Below, one piece after another: positions 11,572 to 24,344 of a stretch of 64,000 nucleotides of DNA. Below the pieces are notes generated by a model. It worked only from the letters and a program-made list of their open reading frames with translations, was not told the DNA's origin and searched no databases. The position numbers were made by a program, and so were the translations under genes. Within the stretch, counting starts at the first letter, position 1. Each line of letters starts with the position of its first letter. The stretch comes from Wyeomyia smithii. Its lineage: Eukaryota; Arthropoda; Insecta; Diptera; Culicidae. The stretch spans positions 434,001-498,000 of the forward strand of contig NC_073696.1 in the NCBI RefSeq assembly GCF_029784165.1. The letters run 5' to 3'.

Positions 11572-12065
11572 TAGTTCTTTTTTGTCTTATTCAAAGCTAG
11601 ACTAAAACCATCATTCCGAACCATTGTTAAAGATATTGTAGCACCGAAATTTTCTACATGGTCAACATAACATATAGAAAAAATTGATTTTTTCCGAAAA
11701 CAATTGTTATGTCACTAGTGTATGCAAATGCGAAGTTTTTTTTAACAAAATTAGCAACATTCTTATTTTTAGATATCCTTATTTTTTCTATATATTATGT
11801 TTTCCTAATAATGCACGGTGCCGTAAATATAAATGCTATTCGTACTTTTTAATGGGAAATCAAAAATCGTTTCGATTTGGTACATCTTTTGAGAAAAAAA
11901 CATGAAAAACGCCGAAAAACAAAAAAAAATATTTTCACCCACGCCCAAGTCTTTAAGAGACTGCCTAGTAAAACCACCTGGGGAAGCTAGTACTAATCTT
12001 CGTCTTCCAAGTGAAGACTGTTGTTTTTGCAGCTTTTTGCAGCGTTTCGAGAAATTTTATTTTTT
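11572..12065. other. Spacer between hAT MITE and SINE fragment
   Basis: AT-rich, with frames of 73 and 82 codons near 11684-12150 that have low-complexity composition and no motif. The second one runs into the SINE fragment and is not a gene. Confidence 0.4.
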
Positions 12066-12158
12066 CCTGGGTGGAGTCGCCTCCCTGGGCGTCGGTGATT
12101 TGCACAACAACAGTGGCGGAGCTAGAATGACGGAAAATAAGCGAGAATAAAAAAAAAG
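12066..12158 (+). repeat. 5'-truncated SINE (family A), 3' end only
   Basis: From cctgggtggagtcgcctccc to the A run, this matches the 3' part of the SINE at 37991-38318 read on the minus strand. Shared blocks include ctgggcgtcggtgatt, aacagtggcg and ggaaaataagcgagaata plus A tail. The tRNA-like head is missing, as expected for incomplete reverse transcription. Confidence 0.8.
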
Positions 12159-12220
12159 CTAATCTGAAAAGGGTGAACAGTAAAACATATCATGTTATTT
12201 ACACGGATTTTTTATATTAA

Positions 12221-13260
12221 GGAGTGAACACGAAATTATTGCAACACCTTCAATGGGCTGTGACCTTTTTCCTATACGAAGGAAATAACCGAAAGTAAAA
12301 TTTCGAACTTTTTGTCTTTAGAATGTACATTGTACGCCAATATGGAAGCTTTTCGAGTAAAAGGGTGAGAAAAAGTTTCATACGCACACATGGCAAATCC
12401 GGAGCTTTCCCATCATGCGTTGGGGAAAATTCTTCACAAGTTGACGTTGGATCACAAGAGTGGAGCTGGAAGTAAATCGGGATCAACCGACACAAAATTG
12501 GAAGGAAAGGCCAAGAAATTTTTACCTGTCATCCCAACACTTCAATACATGATAGGGCCAAAAGGCTTGGAGTTTCGAAATCGTTCATCCAGAAGATCAA
12601 GGTAAGAAGTAAATTACATACGTACAAAGTTCAAAAGCTCCCCAATCTTGATGAATGCCATCAGATAACTGCCAACACCCGCGCCAGCTTCACATAAACC
12701 TGTAGACGAAAAGTAGTTGCTGTGAGATGGATGACAATCACCAGGACAGGAGGTTTTCACTGGAAAATATAAGTTTGAAGTGGATGATCGTTTCAAGAAG
12801 AAGAAAGTGTCCAAATTCGCTGCCAAGTATCTGATTTGGAAGGCTATCTGCACCTGTGGTAAGCGAAGTCATGTTTTCGCCACAAGAAGAAACCAGAAGA
12901 AGAAACAGTGAAATAACAAGACAGAATGCCTTTTGTCAATTCTGGGACAGCATATAGAAAGCCCACCATTTTGGTAAGATCTAGCCCGAGGCAGTTTTTC
13001 CTATCTAAACGTGTTGGGCTAATTGAACGTATTGGGCTAATTAAACAGGACACCAGAAAGACTAAGGAGAATGTGAAAAATGCAAGTGCCATGCTCAAGA
13101 AATAGAAGAAAAACGATGAAAAGAAACCGGATACAACTGTACATACTCTTATGGATGGCGTGAAGCGAAAGTGTCGAACGTTTTATCGAGAACCTCCAAA
13201 GATTGATCCAATACATGCAAACAACGTTTTATTAATGCTTAAAATAAGTATCCCGATCAA
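12221..13260 (+). pseudogene. Tc1/mariner-type transposase remnant
   Basis: The copy begins with a probable terminal repeat after TA (TA|aggagtgaacacgaaatt, 12219 onward). From the DNA-binding end it has NPELSHHALGKILHK (12393 on), then much decayed sequence. A clear central match follows, KKKVSKFAAKYLIWKAICTCGKRS (split by noise, 12798-12870), and a C-terminal block TVHTLMDGVKRKCRTF near 13137-13185. This order matches cut-and-paste transposases of the mosquito mariner-like (DD37E-like) group. The DDE residues are not intact and several frames are needed, so it is a fossil. The 3' terminal repeat was not found. Confidence 0.75.
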
Positions 13261-15675
13261 ACGATTATAACTAACGGGTAACACAAATATATCTAAACTT
13301 GATAGAAATAATAAAGCCTGTAATATTCTTGATATGCCAGAATGATAAAAAGTACAGTATTATATCCAATTATGTTATGTATGAAAGTGTATTTTTTAAA
13401 GCACATTTATAACAAAGTTTGTTATTCAATTACCAAAATATTGTACATTCTAGCTAATTCTGATCCTTTTCTGTCAAAAACCTTACGAAACTTGCTATAA
13501 TTTGTAATAGTCAGTAAGTAATTTTGATATTTTAACTATTAACGAGACCAAGTTTAGAACACAAGTTGATACAAAAAGTTCGTTACAAAATATCAAGATT
13601 TGTTATATATTTTTGACTGATCGGGATGCGATGTTTGACACAATGTTTTGTGTGTTGCAATCATTTCGAGGCCGCTATTTAGCTCTAAATACATTACTGG
13701 AAGTGCGGTATTTGCGAATGTGCGTATCGTTGAAAGCAAGTGAGAGTTGAAACTCTATAACTTCCACCTTTATGATGAAAAAATCAGCAAGTTTTATAGA
13801 GTTTGCAAACTCGAATGAGCAGTTTTACATTGAATTTCAGGGGATCAACTTTTAGTCCTGCCATTTTTACTCTAACTGAATGAGAGCTTCGTATTAGCAG
13901 GCTGTCCGTCAAAATAATAATATTGATCAGCAAAACTGTGTATCTGCCGCTCCATTCCATCAAATATTCAGCTAGCGATTCTTGAGTGTACGACTATTTT
14001 CACGGATTTCAAGAAAATCTTTGTAGCGAAATATGAAGCAGATCGCAGGAAAATCATACGAGGACCAAGGCCCAAGGATCCAGCTAAGATGATGGATTCT
14101 TCGGAACACTACGGTGAAACCTATTCTAGCTCCTTTCCGCGAAGCGATTCGAGAGATTCAATAATCATTGAAATGTATTACAAAAGATAAAACCAGCAAC
14201 AGAAGCAGTGCAAGGTCGTGAACTCACAATCAATACTACATCAACTAGTATTTCATAAACAAATATTTTACAATACTAGTGGAACCGATTTGAAAACTAA
14301 TTTCAACAATTTCAAATTACTGGTATAGATTGTGCGACTCCCTTATAGCTAATACAACAAATCATTACTGCTCGAATGATTCTACTGTTCTGTGTGTTTC
14401 CATGACTTGCTCGAAATTATTCCCAGCAGTGAACTTCGTGTGCGTGCAGCACCCTAAAAAACTTATACGTACAGCAATGCGCCGACAGTCCAACGCAAAC
14501 AGGGTGCGTATTGGAGTTATGCTTCTATGCTACCTTGCTTGCCTCAAGCAGCATAGCACGCTGTCGGCGGAGCTTGCGCATGTGTACGTGCATTCATCGT
14601 TCAATGTTTTCATTGAGTCTTGCTTTGCTTCGAACGAACATTGGATCAACGTTGGCTATGCGATGGTGATGCGAGCTTAGCAACGATGTCTGCGGTAGGC
14701 AGTCAGTGTGCATTTGGCAATCGCACGTAGAACATGTGTTTATGTCGGTTTGTTTGTCGAAAGTCGGGAAAAGTTGTGTCCTGAAGAATTCCGGTTCGTG
14801 TGTTTTATCTCAGGATTGTTTGAGGGTGTAAACAATTATACGTACCTAGCTGTAACATGAAGTTTCTTTTTTGAAGCTCATTTCAATACAGCACACAGTG
14901 AACTACTGGATTGAATGGAATACAGATGAAAAGTAACCCCAGAGAAACGTGTCCAAAGACCCGCCGAGAGTGGGAGTACTGGAAGACAAATTATCATAAT
15001 CAAAACGAAAATCGGTGAAAAAAGGAAGATCAAGAAATTGATTTTTACTGTTTCGTGTTCCAGAATAATATATTGGGAAGGGAAACGGGATGCAGGAACG
15101 ATAACACTGAAGCAAGTGATAAAGAAGCTCATTTGTGGTTGATCGATCATTTGACGTTCATCAGCCGTAGTGCGTTGTGGTTTATTTTGATCAATTTCAA
15201 CAGTCTGTTGAGTTGCATATCGAGATTACAATTAGCTACTCAGTGCTCAATGATTTCCCGCTAAGTGTCTATGTAAATCAAAGCAAGCTTGTGCTAAGAA
15301 CGTGTATTGGATTCTAGTTCTCGGAACGTTTATGATATATTGAGGCCACATTTTCGCACAACAAACGTGAGTGTGATTATTACGCGTGAAATAAATAAAT
15401 GTACCTTTTCTGGATTAACAAATCATCTGTCACCTTCATCCGTGTGGCTTTAACTGATATCCAAGTCAAGTGCGCGCAAATCACCCTTCATTCATCCGAT
15501 CAAATGAGATCAAACGAACCCATTCATACACAACCGACTAGGTATAAGTGAGTGCATCCGTGTGATTGATCACATGCGTTTCAACGGTACTACAACGGCA
15601 ATCTTGATGCGACATCAGGATCAACGACGCTAGTCACGTGCTATCCATCAACGAACGAAATTCATCCAATACTAA
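13261..15675. other. Long non-coding stretch
   Basis: No repeat ends, motifs or splice-supported exons stand out. A 116-codon frame (14330-14680, plus) and a 90-codon hydrophobic frame (14878-15150, minus) lack coding character. From about 15340 the sequence becomes richer in C and CA, as in insect 5' leaders, leading into the ATG at 15778. Confidence 0.4.
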
Positions 15676-15777
15676 CACACGCTCGAACTGCTGGATAACC
15701 TTTCCATTGAAAAATCTCGCGCAAGGGCGAGCAATTCATTAGGAAAGCTGCTCCCAGGAGTAACAAGTCAATCGAAG

Positions 15778-15833
15778 ATGAAATACCTCAACTCTGGGCA
15801 CCGGGAATCCTACACCCTGGTCGTCCGCAAGAG
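15778..15833 (+). CDS. Candidate first coding exon, possibly Rapgap1-like long isoform
   Basis: ATG at 15778 (context cgaagATGAAA) opens MKYLNSGHRESYTLVVRK, then reaches the donor aagag|gtacat at 15833/15834, leaving phase 2. A second donor, atgct|gtatgt at 15851/15852, also leaves phase 2. The GoLoco exon at 34189 needs exactly a phase-2 partner, so either donor could join it; the junction codon would be Arg or Leu. The frame is also open upstream to 15676 without another Met. If it is not spliced, the frame runs to 16039 through a very hydrophobic stretch that looks like translated polypyrimidine. Joining to 34189 would mean an 18.4-kb intron, ordinary for a mosquito signalling gene. Linkage is inference. 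Confidence 0.35.
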
Positions 15834-15851
15834 GTACATGAAACGGATGCT

Positions 15852-17315
15852 GTATGTACATATTTTTTTGCTTCTGTTGTCTGTTTTTTCCACAACCGCC
15901 ATCATCGCCTCCAGTTCCGCCGTAGCTTTGTTCCTCTATCCTCGGTTGCGTTCCTGCTTTCTTCCGTATCAACACCTAGTGAATGAGATTTATTTCAAAG
16001 TACTGTGTAATAGAGCGTGTTGTAGTTTACAGCATGAGTAGAAAAAAGTAGTTCATTGGAATTGAAGGGAAATGTGAGATATGTACATGTTAAAAAAATG
16101 ACTGATTCTTATCGAAACTATCGGGGTAATAACGTTAGAACGTTGAAAGTACCTTATTATTACAGGAACAACATTCTGTTGCGTTCGCATATGTTACCCG
16201 GCGTGAATAGATAATTAATTATCTCGCAATCAACACTTTATAAATCTAGGAAATAGAATCCTTGCAGGACATACTCTTATCGCCCAGCAGATCTCTTTGT
16301 TGCGTAGCCGATCTCCAGGGAAAAATAATTTCTATATCGCCTTCCGTTCTCGGCCACGGCCTAAAGCGTTTAGGAAGTGAATAAATGACTAATTGCTTGT
16401 AATCGCTTCTCTCCCCCATATTAAAATAAGGGAGCAAAACTGCAGGTTGAGAGTGTGTGTAAGAGCATGTACATTCTAATCGCTGGTTGACAGCATGGCT
16501 CTACAAATAAATTAATGTTACCATTTCCGATTTGTGTACGCTTCTGTTTCAATTCCCAGGAACCGTTAGCAGCGGTGATGATCGGTCCTATTTGTATATT
16601 GTGAGCAAACAGACAATTCACCGCATGCGTTCAAACAAATCAACGGAAGGTGTCCTGCAGGCAAGGCAATGTGATGCCAATACGCTCGATCGATAGTGTG
16701 AATAGATTTTTATCGCTCCAGGATATTTTACACCCGGTCACCAAGTAGCTTCCTTTCTCGATGAAAGAATGAAAGTGAACCATCCGACAAATAATGACAT
16801 TTTTATTTGTTTCGGTTCGCGATCTATTGCAGCCTTGCAGGCCAAGCAATTTTCTATAATTTTCCTTCTATCTTTACTGCCAGTAACAGCCCTTTTGTGC
16901 GACAATCTCGTGCTGTGAGTTATATTAAATTTCCGACTATTGGTACTACCGGTACTACGATGACATGTAGTAGGGAATACGCGTTTGTTCCATTTCATTC
17001 TCGACCTGATTGTTCCACCGGAACACCTACTGTGGCAAAAGGAATGTCAGATAAATGTAATTACTATTATTTCTTAAGACATTTTTTAACGACGCAGTCA
17101 AACGGTCGCTCGAAACATATGCAGTTTATCTAGCCCGTGAAAGGAATGAACTAATCTAAAGGGTCATAAACTCGCAGCCTTCTATTGCACTGCAATGCGA
17201 TAAAACGTCGATTGATATACTCTAGTATGAAAATTCAGCCTGCTGCGTTTCGTTCTCAATCGTTGCAATATCTTTCTTGAAATCTTAAAGAGCTATGTTG
17301 TCGAAAAAAAGGACA
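15852..17315. other. Intron-like sequence
   Basis: It starts with pyrimidine-rich sequence after the candidate donors. Minus-strand frames of about 60-90 codons (16246-16437, 16421-16621, 16640-16998) show no motif. No transposon ends are seen before 17316. Confidence 0.35.
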
Positions 17316-17317
17316 TA

Positions 17318-18490
17318 TGGTCGGTGTTAAGTCAGACCGAACCAAGTGACATTTTGATCATTTCGAGAAAAACGAGTATGAAGTTTGTTGCTCTAGGAAT
17401 TTTGAAGTTTTCAATATTTTAGCGCAGTTTTGATGTTATAAGTTGGAGTAACTCTCTAACTGTATCATGCAATATGACAATTGAAAAAAAGGAGTGCCGT
17501 GAGCTCAAAAAGGACAGGTTTGTAACTGACTAAATGTACTTGGTCCACTCTGATTGAATCAAAGAAGAATCATTAATGACTTGGTCCATTATGACTGAAC
17601 AATTGAACAAATAATTTTAGTCCATTGATCGCCGAACAGCCAAAAACTTTTTAATCTACATGGTTAGTTTCTGCGACATCAACAATTATTGAAAATAGTT
17701 TGAATAAACTTTGAACTGTGCTTGTTTCAACAAATCAATGGCTTGCATAAAATAGTAACAAACATACACTTACCACTTATTTCAACCTTCTGAGGATATA
17801 ATTCATTGGTAAAATTATCAAGTTTTAAGTCAGTATTACTACTGTAACTTGAACTTTTTTCTGAGATTGTGAAATGTTGTGTCACCCACACAAATGACTA
17901 ACGTTTCTCATTGACGTGTTCAATCAGAGTGGACCATGTCGTTTTCCTCATTTATTGGTAAAGTATACTTTTTTGACTAACGGGTAAAGAAGCATTCCGA
18001 TAAGTTGCCTGATAGTGTTGAAATTCATCTATGTTGACTTCGAACCGATGCTGTAAATTCCGATAATTTCAACTTTTTTCTGCTTGACACATGGTTCACT
18101 TTGTCTGCACACTATAAGGCATGATATCAGATCATGTTAGTGACAGCAATAAACGGTCCAAAAACACATTCAAAACCACGGCAGTGCGTAAAACTTTACA
18201 GATTCCAATGGGGGGTGAGTGAAAGAGTTCTCTGATACAAAGAAATTCGGAAAAAACGCTTGAAAATTCTTCCGTTCGTTCGCTTTTATCAATAGCTGAT
18301 CGAAGGCAGTCTAACTTTTCATTGGCCATGCAGACAAAAATCATGCTGTTATTTCTGCTGTTTTAGAGATAAATAAAATCTGATTGTTGTGTGATGTAGC
18401 TTAAGAAAATCTATATCCAATACTTGTTTACTCGTTAACTCGTTTTTTTCCAGTTTTGCGACTTGGTCCGGTCTGACTTAACACCGACCA
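17318..18490. mobile_element. TA-flanked non-autonomous DNA transposon, 1173 bp
   Basis: Terminal inverted repeats of 30 bp differ at a single position: tggtcggtgttaagtcagac... on the left (17318-17347) and its reverse complement on the right (18461-18490). A TA dinucleotide follows each end (17316-17317 and 18491-18492), as for Tc1/mariner insertions. A second inverted pair lies inside, cttggtccactctgattg (about 17539-17556) against its complement at 17921-17938. The ttggtcc word occurs near both ends and inside, which might be a transposase-binding repeat. There is no transposase frame. Confidence 0.88.
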
Positions 18491-18492
18491 TA

Positions 18493-21400
18493 TACACTGT
18501 ACAAATGCAGGCAATTTTTTGATTGGAAACACATTTCGGTTTGTTCAAAACATTGGAACATTGATTAAAAACAATTTTTATTGCATATCAACGCCTCTGG
18601 TAATACTAGCAGGTGTAAAATTCAAATGCCAATTTGCCTGACAAATTTAGTTGTCGAAGAAAATTATCCGCCTTCTGTTTCAATGCAAGCATGCAGTCAT
18701 CACCATCATCTATTCTGCGCCCCCGAGCACAAGTGCTACCAGAGTGGACAATACTTGTATTTGCAAAGATTAAATCTTAATAAATTACTTAGAAACAGTG
18801 GAACGAAGCAAACCAATGCGACACTTGCATGTTCAGAGCAATGAGTAGGCGCAATATCGTGAACATTGCCGTTTTGTAAAGCGCACAACACAATGGCCAT
18901 TATAACCTATATTTTATCGCACCCGGTTTTAATCAAAATCAAAACTACCAGAACGTAGGCGCGAACAATATCGACCTTCTCAGGTCAGTTGTTGAACTAG
19001 GAAGCGAACAAAAAAGACGATTAAAATTAATAAATATTAAAGGCATACATTATCCATTGCCCTTGAAAGGCAAACTAAGTGCATGACCGATGCACTATTT
19101 TAAAACTACGTTTATTAATTTTTTGTCAACTTTGTAACCGGTGTGACCGAGGTGATAGATATGTTCAGTAAGTTTTTTTTAAATAAGGCACGTGATCATT
19201 GCAGTTTACCGTGTAAGCCTCAGAAGACACCTGTTTAGTGGTGTGTTGCCAAGGAAATTGGCCGACCGTATCGAGGACAACCCATATGTGTGTGCTTCGA
19301 AGGCACCGGCTACGATATAAAGTGATGTGATGATGATCGCGTTTCGTTGTCGATTACGTTAAGAGAGGGTATGATGTGGCTTTTGGGCGGTTACGATCGC
19401 AATCATTATGCACTGCAAGTGGTTGGCATTTTGGTAATTGCAAACAAACGTCGTGATTGGACGCAATTGCAGCAAGTGAGGATGCGACTTGGAAATTTAA
19501 TTATTTCGTTACTTTTCGTAAAATTTACCTAAGGTCAAGTATAAAACATTATTTTATATTGGTAGGTAATTGAACGAAAGGAAATAACAATTCTTTTTAC
19601 GTTAATAGGATGAAAACGAAAGTTTGCATATCTAAACATTACGGTATGAGCTGTCCATTATTGGTACGAAAATGCATCATTTTCCCTTTTTGAACGACTT
19701 CTTCCGAAAAAGTTACATAAGCCAGCGCTAATGGGATTTTCTCTTATTCACGCCAACAATTTTCAACCCACCTGATCATAGTTTTTTTTTCCATTTGTTT
19801 GACGAGTGTTCAATCCGAACAAAGTGGGAAGCGTGTCTCTTATCAAATCAAAGCACCCGCTGAACAAGTCTGAACCTGTTGTAAACCACAAAGCAAACGC
19901 TGTACACGACTATAGTAATTTCATTCAATGGTTCATTCATTCATATTCGCAATGTGTTATCGTCATCAACTAATGTGCGCGTACGGCCTACTGTGCTATG
20001 GTGCATCAGCAAATCCCAAGTATTGTAGGTTTGCGTGGAGTGATCGTCGCGACTACCGTATTATGGCGCTCAATAAACCTATGTTTATTTTTTTTTCATA
20101 TTTGGTAAGCATCATTTGCTAAAAAACATGCCCATAGTACGGCCTGCGAGCAGCTTACCAAAAACATTGTACCCTTTCGTTTGCACGCGATGCACGACGC
20201 ATAATAATTGCAGAACCTACACTCTGTTCTGTTTTTCCAATACGGCCAGCGACTTAAGTCAGATTCAGCTGGCTTACTGACTCTACTATATATGTACTAC
20301 TTTGACCCGGGCTAGAAATTATGTGGTTACGCGCGGTGTCGTGACGAGAATGGTGTTAATGAGTATAGCGATAGCGCGAAAAGGCTATGGTCGCGACTTG
20401 ATGACTGCGATTGTAATTTATGACTCGCAGACTAGAGTGTGAATTGATCATTTCTAATACTGTTGAAAACAGTTTTGTTTACTACGTCTAATCGGACATC
20501 GGATGTATATTTCATCCAGTTTCCTCAATGAACACTAAATCAACCAGCAATTACACTTTACAGACTTCAGAAAAGGTCCTCACCAGTGCCTTCCAAAAAA
20601 AAGTGTTTGTCTTGATTTTGTTCGAAGCGAAAAAAGGGGCATAGAGAAAAAATTCTTTGCATTTATTTGAGGGTGGATACGCTACGGTAACAAAAAAAAA
20701 ATAATAAAATCTAGCAAAATCGCTGGCAGCACATGGCGCCGTGAGAGATTGTTAATAAATCCGCTATTTTGTTTTTTATTAACTAATAAAAAAATCTCAT
20801 GTCCATATTTAGCTTTACTTAATGCACAAGATTTATTCTCTGTGTTTCTTTTTCACCTCAAAAAATTCAAGAAAAACCACCACGGCGAGTTCTTTTTAGA
20901 AGAAAGATAAAAGCTTCAAGATATCAATTTTAAGTAAGTAAACATACGGCACTGCTACAAAGCAACAAAAAACGAAATTCACTTTGATAGCCTCGTTCGT
21001 AAAATAGATGTTTCAGAAGATGAGAGATAATCGTCCATAAATCTTACTATTTCGGTACGCTGGTTTTGTGAAACAATTTTCAACCCTACGATTGCGTTTA
21101 TTTCGAAGAATGTTAGTCTTATAGGAGAAGGGTAGATTGGAAACAACAGATAAAGACTCGCTCAGGTGACATTTATTACCTGAACTGACCAGATTTTCTT
21201 GATTTTCTTCGACAAAGTATCATTTTACTTGACTACCAGTTGAAACAATTAATACGTTTCAGTTTTTTTTTTTCTAGTCAACAAAACTAAGCAAACCGGA
21301 AATTGCTGCCTTAAAGTTGTTTCCTAAAACCGCAGTGCGAGTTGACCAGTAGCCATAAAGCGCATACAAATATCATGATTGCAGGCTGTTTACTTGGTAA

Positions 21401-22270
21401 TATAAGAACTGTGCCTGCTTTTATGAGTGCGTTGAAAGGAGGGACGCTTAACTTCGTACCGGAAGACAGAACACGCAGACTAGAAACAAGTATTGTTCTA
21501 ACTGTGGCATAATACACTGTTGGACATTTTATCTGGAAAAGGGACGCCCGTCGAGTTATAATTAGAGCGTGTACCTTTGTCTTCCGGGGCCGTAGTGTAC
21601 GCAACCTGGCTTGGCTTTTGTTAACAATAATTTCAAGGGTCACCGGTCATCTCCTATTGACCGCATCTTCCCAACCGAAACGGGACGGTCGCTGATATAA
21701 TTTCTGGCCTGGTCTTCGGAAACCGGCTGATTGTACAATAAATAAATGCTAAGGTGTTGTTTTATTCTTGTACACACGAACGGAGTGAAAATTTATAGCC
21801 TTCAAGTTTATCCATTAGATCGCTCCGCTAGCATTGCGATCCCTGTGATTCTATCGAAGATATTTCCCATTTCTACCGGACGATGAAAGAGCAGTATAGA
21901 AACTCAAATTACGTGAAGAGAGATTTTTTCTGTGGCGTGTGCACTTAACACAAAAAGGTGCATCGTTCGTCTTCCCCTAAGAAGGCGATGATGGGAGAGG
22001 AACAACGACTTACGATCTGTGTCGAGTGGAAAACATTTTCACCTACAGCGGCTTAGTTTGTTCGATTCCATGTTCACTGTCGACTTTCTGCTTTGAAAAC
22101 AAGCGGAAGTCTTTGTAATAGTTGTATAATTCTATACCTAAAGAAACGATTTATTTATCGATACGACGTTGTACATTAAAGTTCCAAACCCCGTATTCCG
22201 TTATTTCAAAGTTTAACGACTTTAGTGATTATATACGATTAGCTACGATTATTAAATGAGTTGGAAAGGC
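18493..22270. other. Long non-coding stretch
   Basis: Only short frames without start, motif or splice support occur, the longest being 110 codons on the minus strand at 21311-21643, which has no ATG. A run of small imperfect repeats is not evident. This reads as intron or intergenic DNA. Confidence 0.35.
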
Positions 22271-22468
22271 TTATGCTAATGGATGACCATAAGCACCAAT
22301 TAGTGAATGATTAATTAGCAAGAGAAATATTTCGAACCGTATAGGCATTCTTCCATGTCCACATGGAAAGCGCACATCAGCAACAGTTTGCACGTGATAA
22401 TCGAACAAAATCAACAATACCGGAAGCATCGCCAACTTGAATTGCAAACAACCTAATGCCATAAGTAT
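22271..22468 (-). CDS. Candidate exon with signal peptide, unknown secreted protein
   Basis: On the minus strand a good acceptor (gtatacag|atactt, exon from 22468) is followed after six bases by ATG at 22462. The first residues, MALGCLQFKLAMLPVLLILF, form a short n-region and a hydrophobic core, with a plausible cleavage after VQTVA and then DVRFPCGHGRMP. This looks like a secretory start. The frame ends at a stop at 22271; a donor inside (for example gctgat|gtgcgc) would leave only the signal peptide in this exon. No partner exon is found and AT-rich introns can mimic hydrophobic segments, so confidence is low. Confidence 0.22.
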   Translation of the reverse strand: MLMALGCLQFKLAMLPVLLILFDYHVQTVADVRFPCGHGRMPIRFEIFLLLINHSLIGAYGHPLA

Positions 22469-24168
22469 CTGTATACAGTAAGCATAGAAAACAAAATATA
22501 ATATTCTCCGTCAAGCAAGAAAATATATTCCCATATATTATTTATATGGGTGGTCCTGCTCCCACTAGAACAACAAAAAAGACATCACTTATAGCTTTCA
22601 ACTTCCTCTGAGAAAACTTACTTCAAGAAATTGGAATTCCATCATAGAAAAAAAGGAAACCCAAACAAAATCGATCATTATTTTGCCATCAGCTGCACCG
22701 GTTTCCCTTTTTCTTTTTATCTCAGAGCTCAGTAGGTGCCCGGAAATTGTTGGTGAGAAAATTTTACACGTCAATTAAGAAAAAAATACCTCCTTCGATA
22801 TCCTTAACGTCACCGATGAATGATTCAATGAGTGTTTCCGAAATGGTTTTGTTTTACTTTTGTGGTTATTTACTAATGATTTTTTAATTTTAAATTTTAC
22901 GAATGAAAGTTCCCTCATGAGACGAAATATTTTTAAATGCTAAAAATCCCTCCCTGTGAATCAACTATTTTTGTTAGTACGACATCTATCAAATATTGTC
23001 ATGTAAAACACGATTCTGACCAGCAAATGCCGAATTACAATACAATATTCTCTCGGTAGCTGGGTCCAGCAATACCGAGCGATCAAAAGTGCCATTCTCC
23101 GATCAAAATGACACTTGACATGATGTCCTACAGAAATCCATCGATGATAGACAGGAAGAATGATTCGTTTTATTTTTTTCGGCCATAGTTGTTTGCTTGT
23201 TGGGATGTTTATTTTACTTTTACCTTCCTTTCACGACAAAGGAAGCTCATCACCTCCTGCCTCGCGTCTTGTCAGCGGATTCTCTAGCGAAAGTTGGAAC
23301 AACTTTCCCTCTTCCAATAGCGTATATGTATGTCTTTCCATCTACTGCCTGTAGTCTTCCCATGTGCTTGCAAACTGTCATCAGTTCGATCTTACGTGAG
23401 AAAATAATCCGTCCGCAGTTGTACGCTTCACGCGACTTATACCGCTACTCTATCCCTAATATTTTAATGTCTGAAAATTTTCCGGAACAATGCAAATTAA
23501 TAAAAAACGACTAGTTTTATTAGCGGTCGACTCGATGAAGAAACCAGCGGCGCGGGGTAAGCGAAAATGCAAACCACTATTCAGCTACCTTAACAAGCCA
23601 TCGAAAGTGGTCCCCTAAGAATAAGGGTGAGTCAATATGGTAAATTCTTCGACTGCGGAGCAGGGGTTTCCTGCGGAGATTGCAACTGCTCTGCGTATCG
23701 ACAGTTCCGACCAAATTGCCTACAGTCGACGTGTTCGCGAGAAAGTGCTTTTGTTCACCGTCATTAACGTCTAGTTGTCCATACGGTTCTTAACTTATCG
23801 CTTTCTTCGGTACCATGTGATTCCTAGGGAGATTCTAGTTTTCTGATTGGTGAGAGCAAAACTAAAACTGTGAAATGTTTTATTTTTATGTTCAACATTT
23901 TTCTAAAAGAGTAATATACAGGCATCTGAAGTACACTTTTGAACAAATCTCAGGGAATATCTTCTATTTTACTTTTGAAGAAGTTAGAAAAATCACGTGA
24001 TAGATCTGAAATAGTTTTCAATTTCTCAAACATAATTGCATTTTTTTCATTGCAATGCGACCGAATCTTCAGTTTATAAATATTCTCAAGATTTCAAAAC
24101 ACACTGTTGAAAATTTGTTGTTATAGAAAAATGAAATTAACGATTTTTCGTGTGAAAATGCTTAATAA
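22469..24168. other. Non-coding stretch
   Basis: Two overlapping plus-strand frames (23160-23354 and 23197-23514) lack coding features. Nothing else is supported. Confidence 0.35.
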
Positions 24169-24344
24169 AGGGTATTGGCTCTATTATCGTCAGGTTTGTC
24201 CAATTATCGTCCGGGGGATTAATGAAGTCATAGAGAACTAATCTTCTGCACGAAGGTACTCTGCAATATGAAAAGCCATCATGCAAGAAATTAACGCCCT
24301 GGACGATAATAGGTAAAACCTGACGATAATAGAGCCGATACCCT
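24169..24344. mobile_element. Foldback/MITE element, 176 bp
   Basis: Two 44-bp arms, 24169-24212 and 24301-24344, are inverted copies with about five differences (agggtattggctctattatc against agggtatcggctctattatc). Each arm itself holds two direct attatcgtc words. The unique middle is about 88 bp. No clear target duplication is visible (TA and short A-rich flanks differ), so the superfamily is unassigned. In RNA the arms would form a strong stem. Confidence 0.8.

Noticed and set aside
14330..15150. Frames of 116 (plus) and 90 (minus) codons
   Set aside because: No motifs, no splice context, and the minus frame is a hydrophobic run typical of AT-rich non-coding DNA.
15852..16039. Transmembrane-looking extension of the 15778 frame
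   Set aside because: The hydrophobic part is translated polypyrimidine just after two good splice donors, so it is more likely intron.
21311..21643. 110-codon minus-strand frame
   Set aside because: Starts without ATG, no acceptor, and no recognisable domain.
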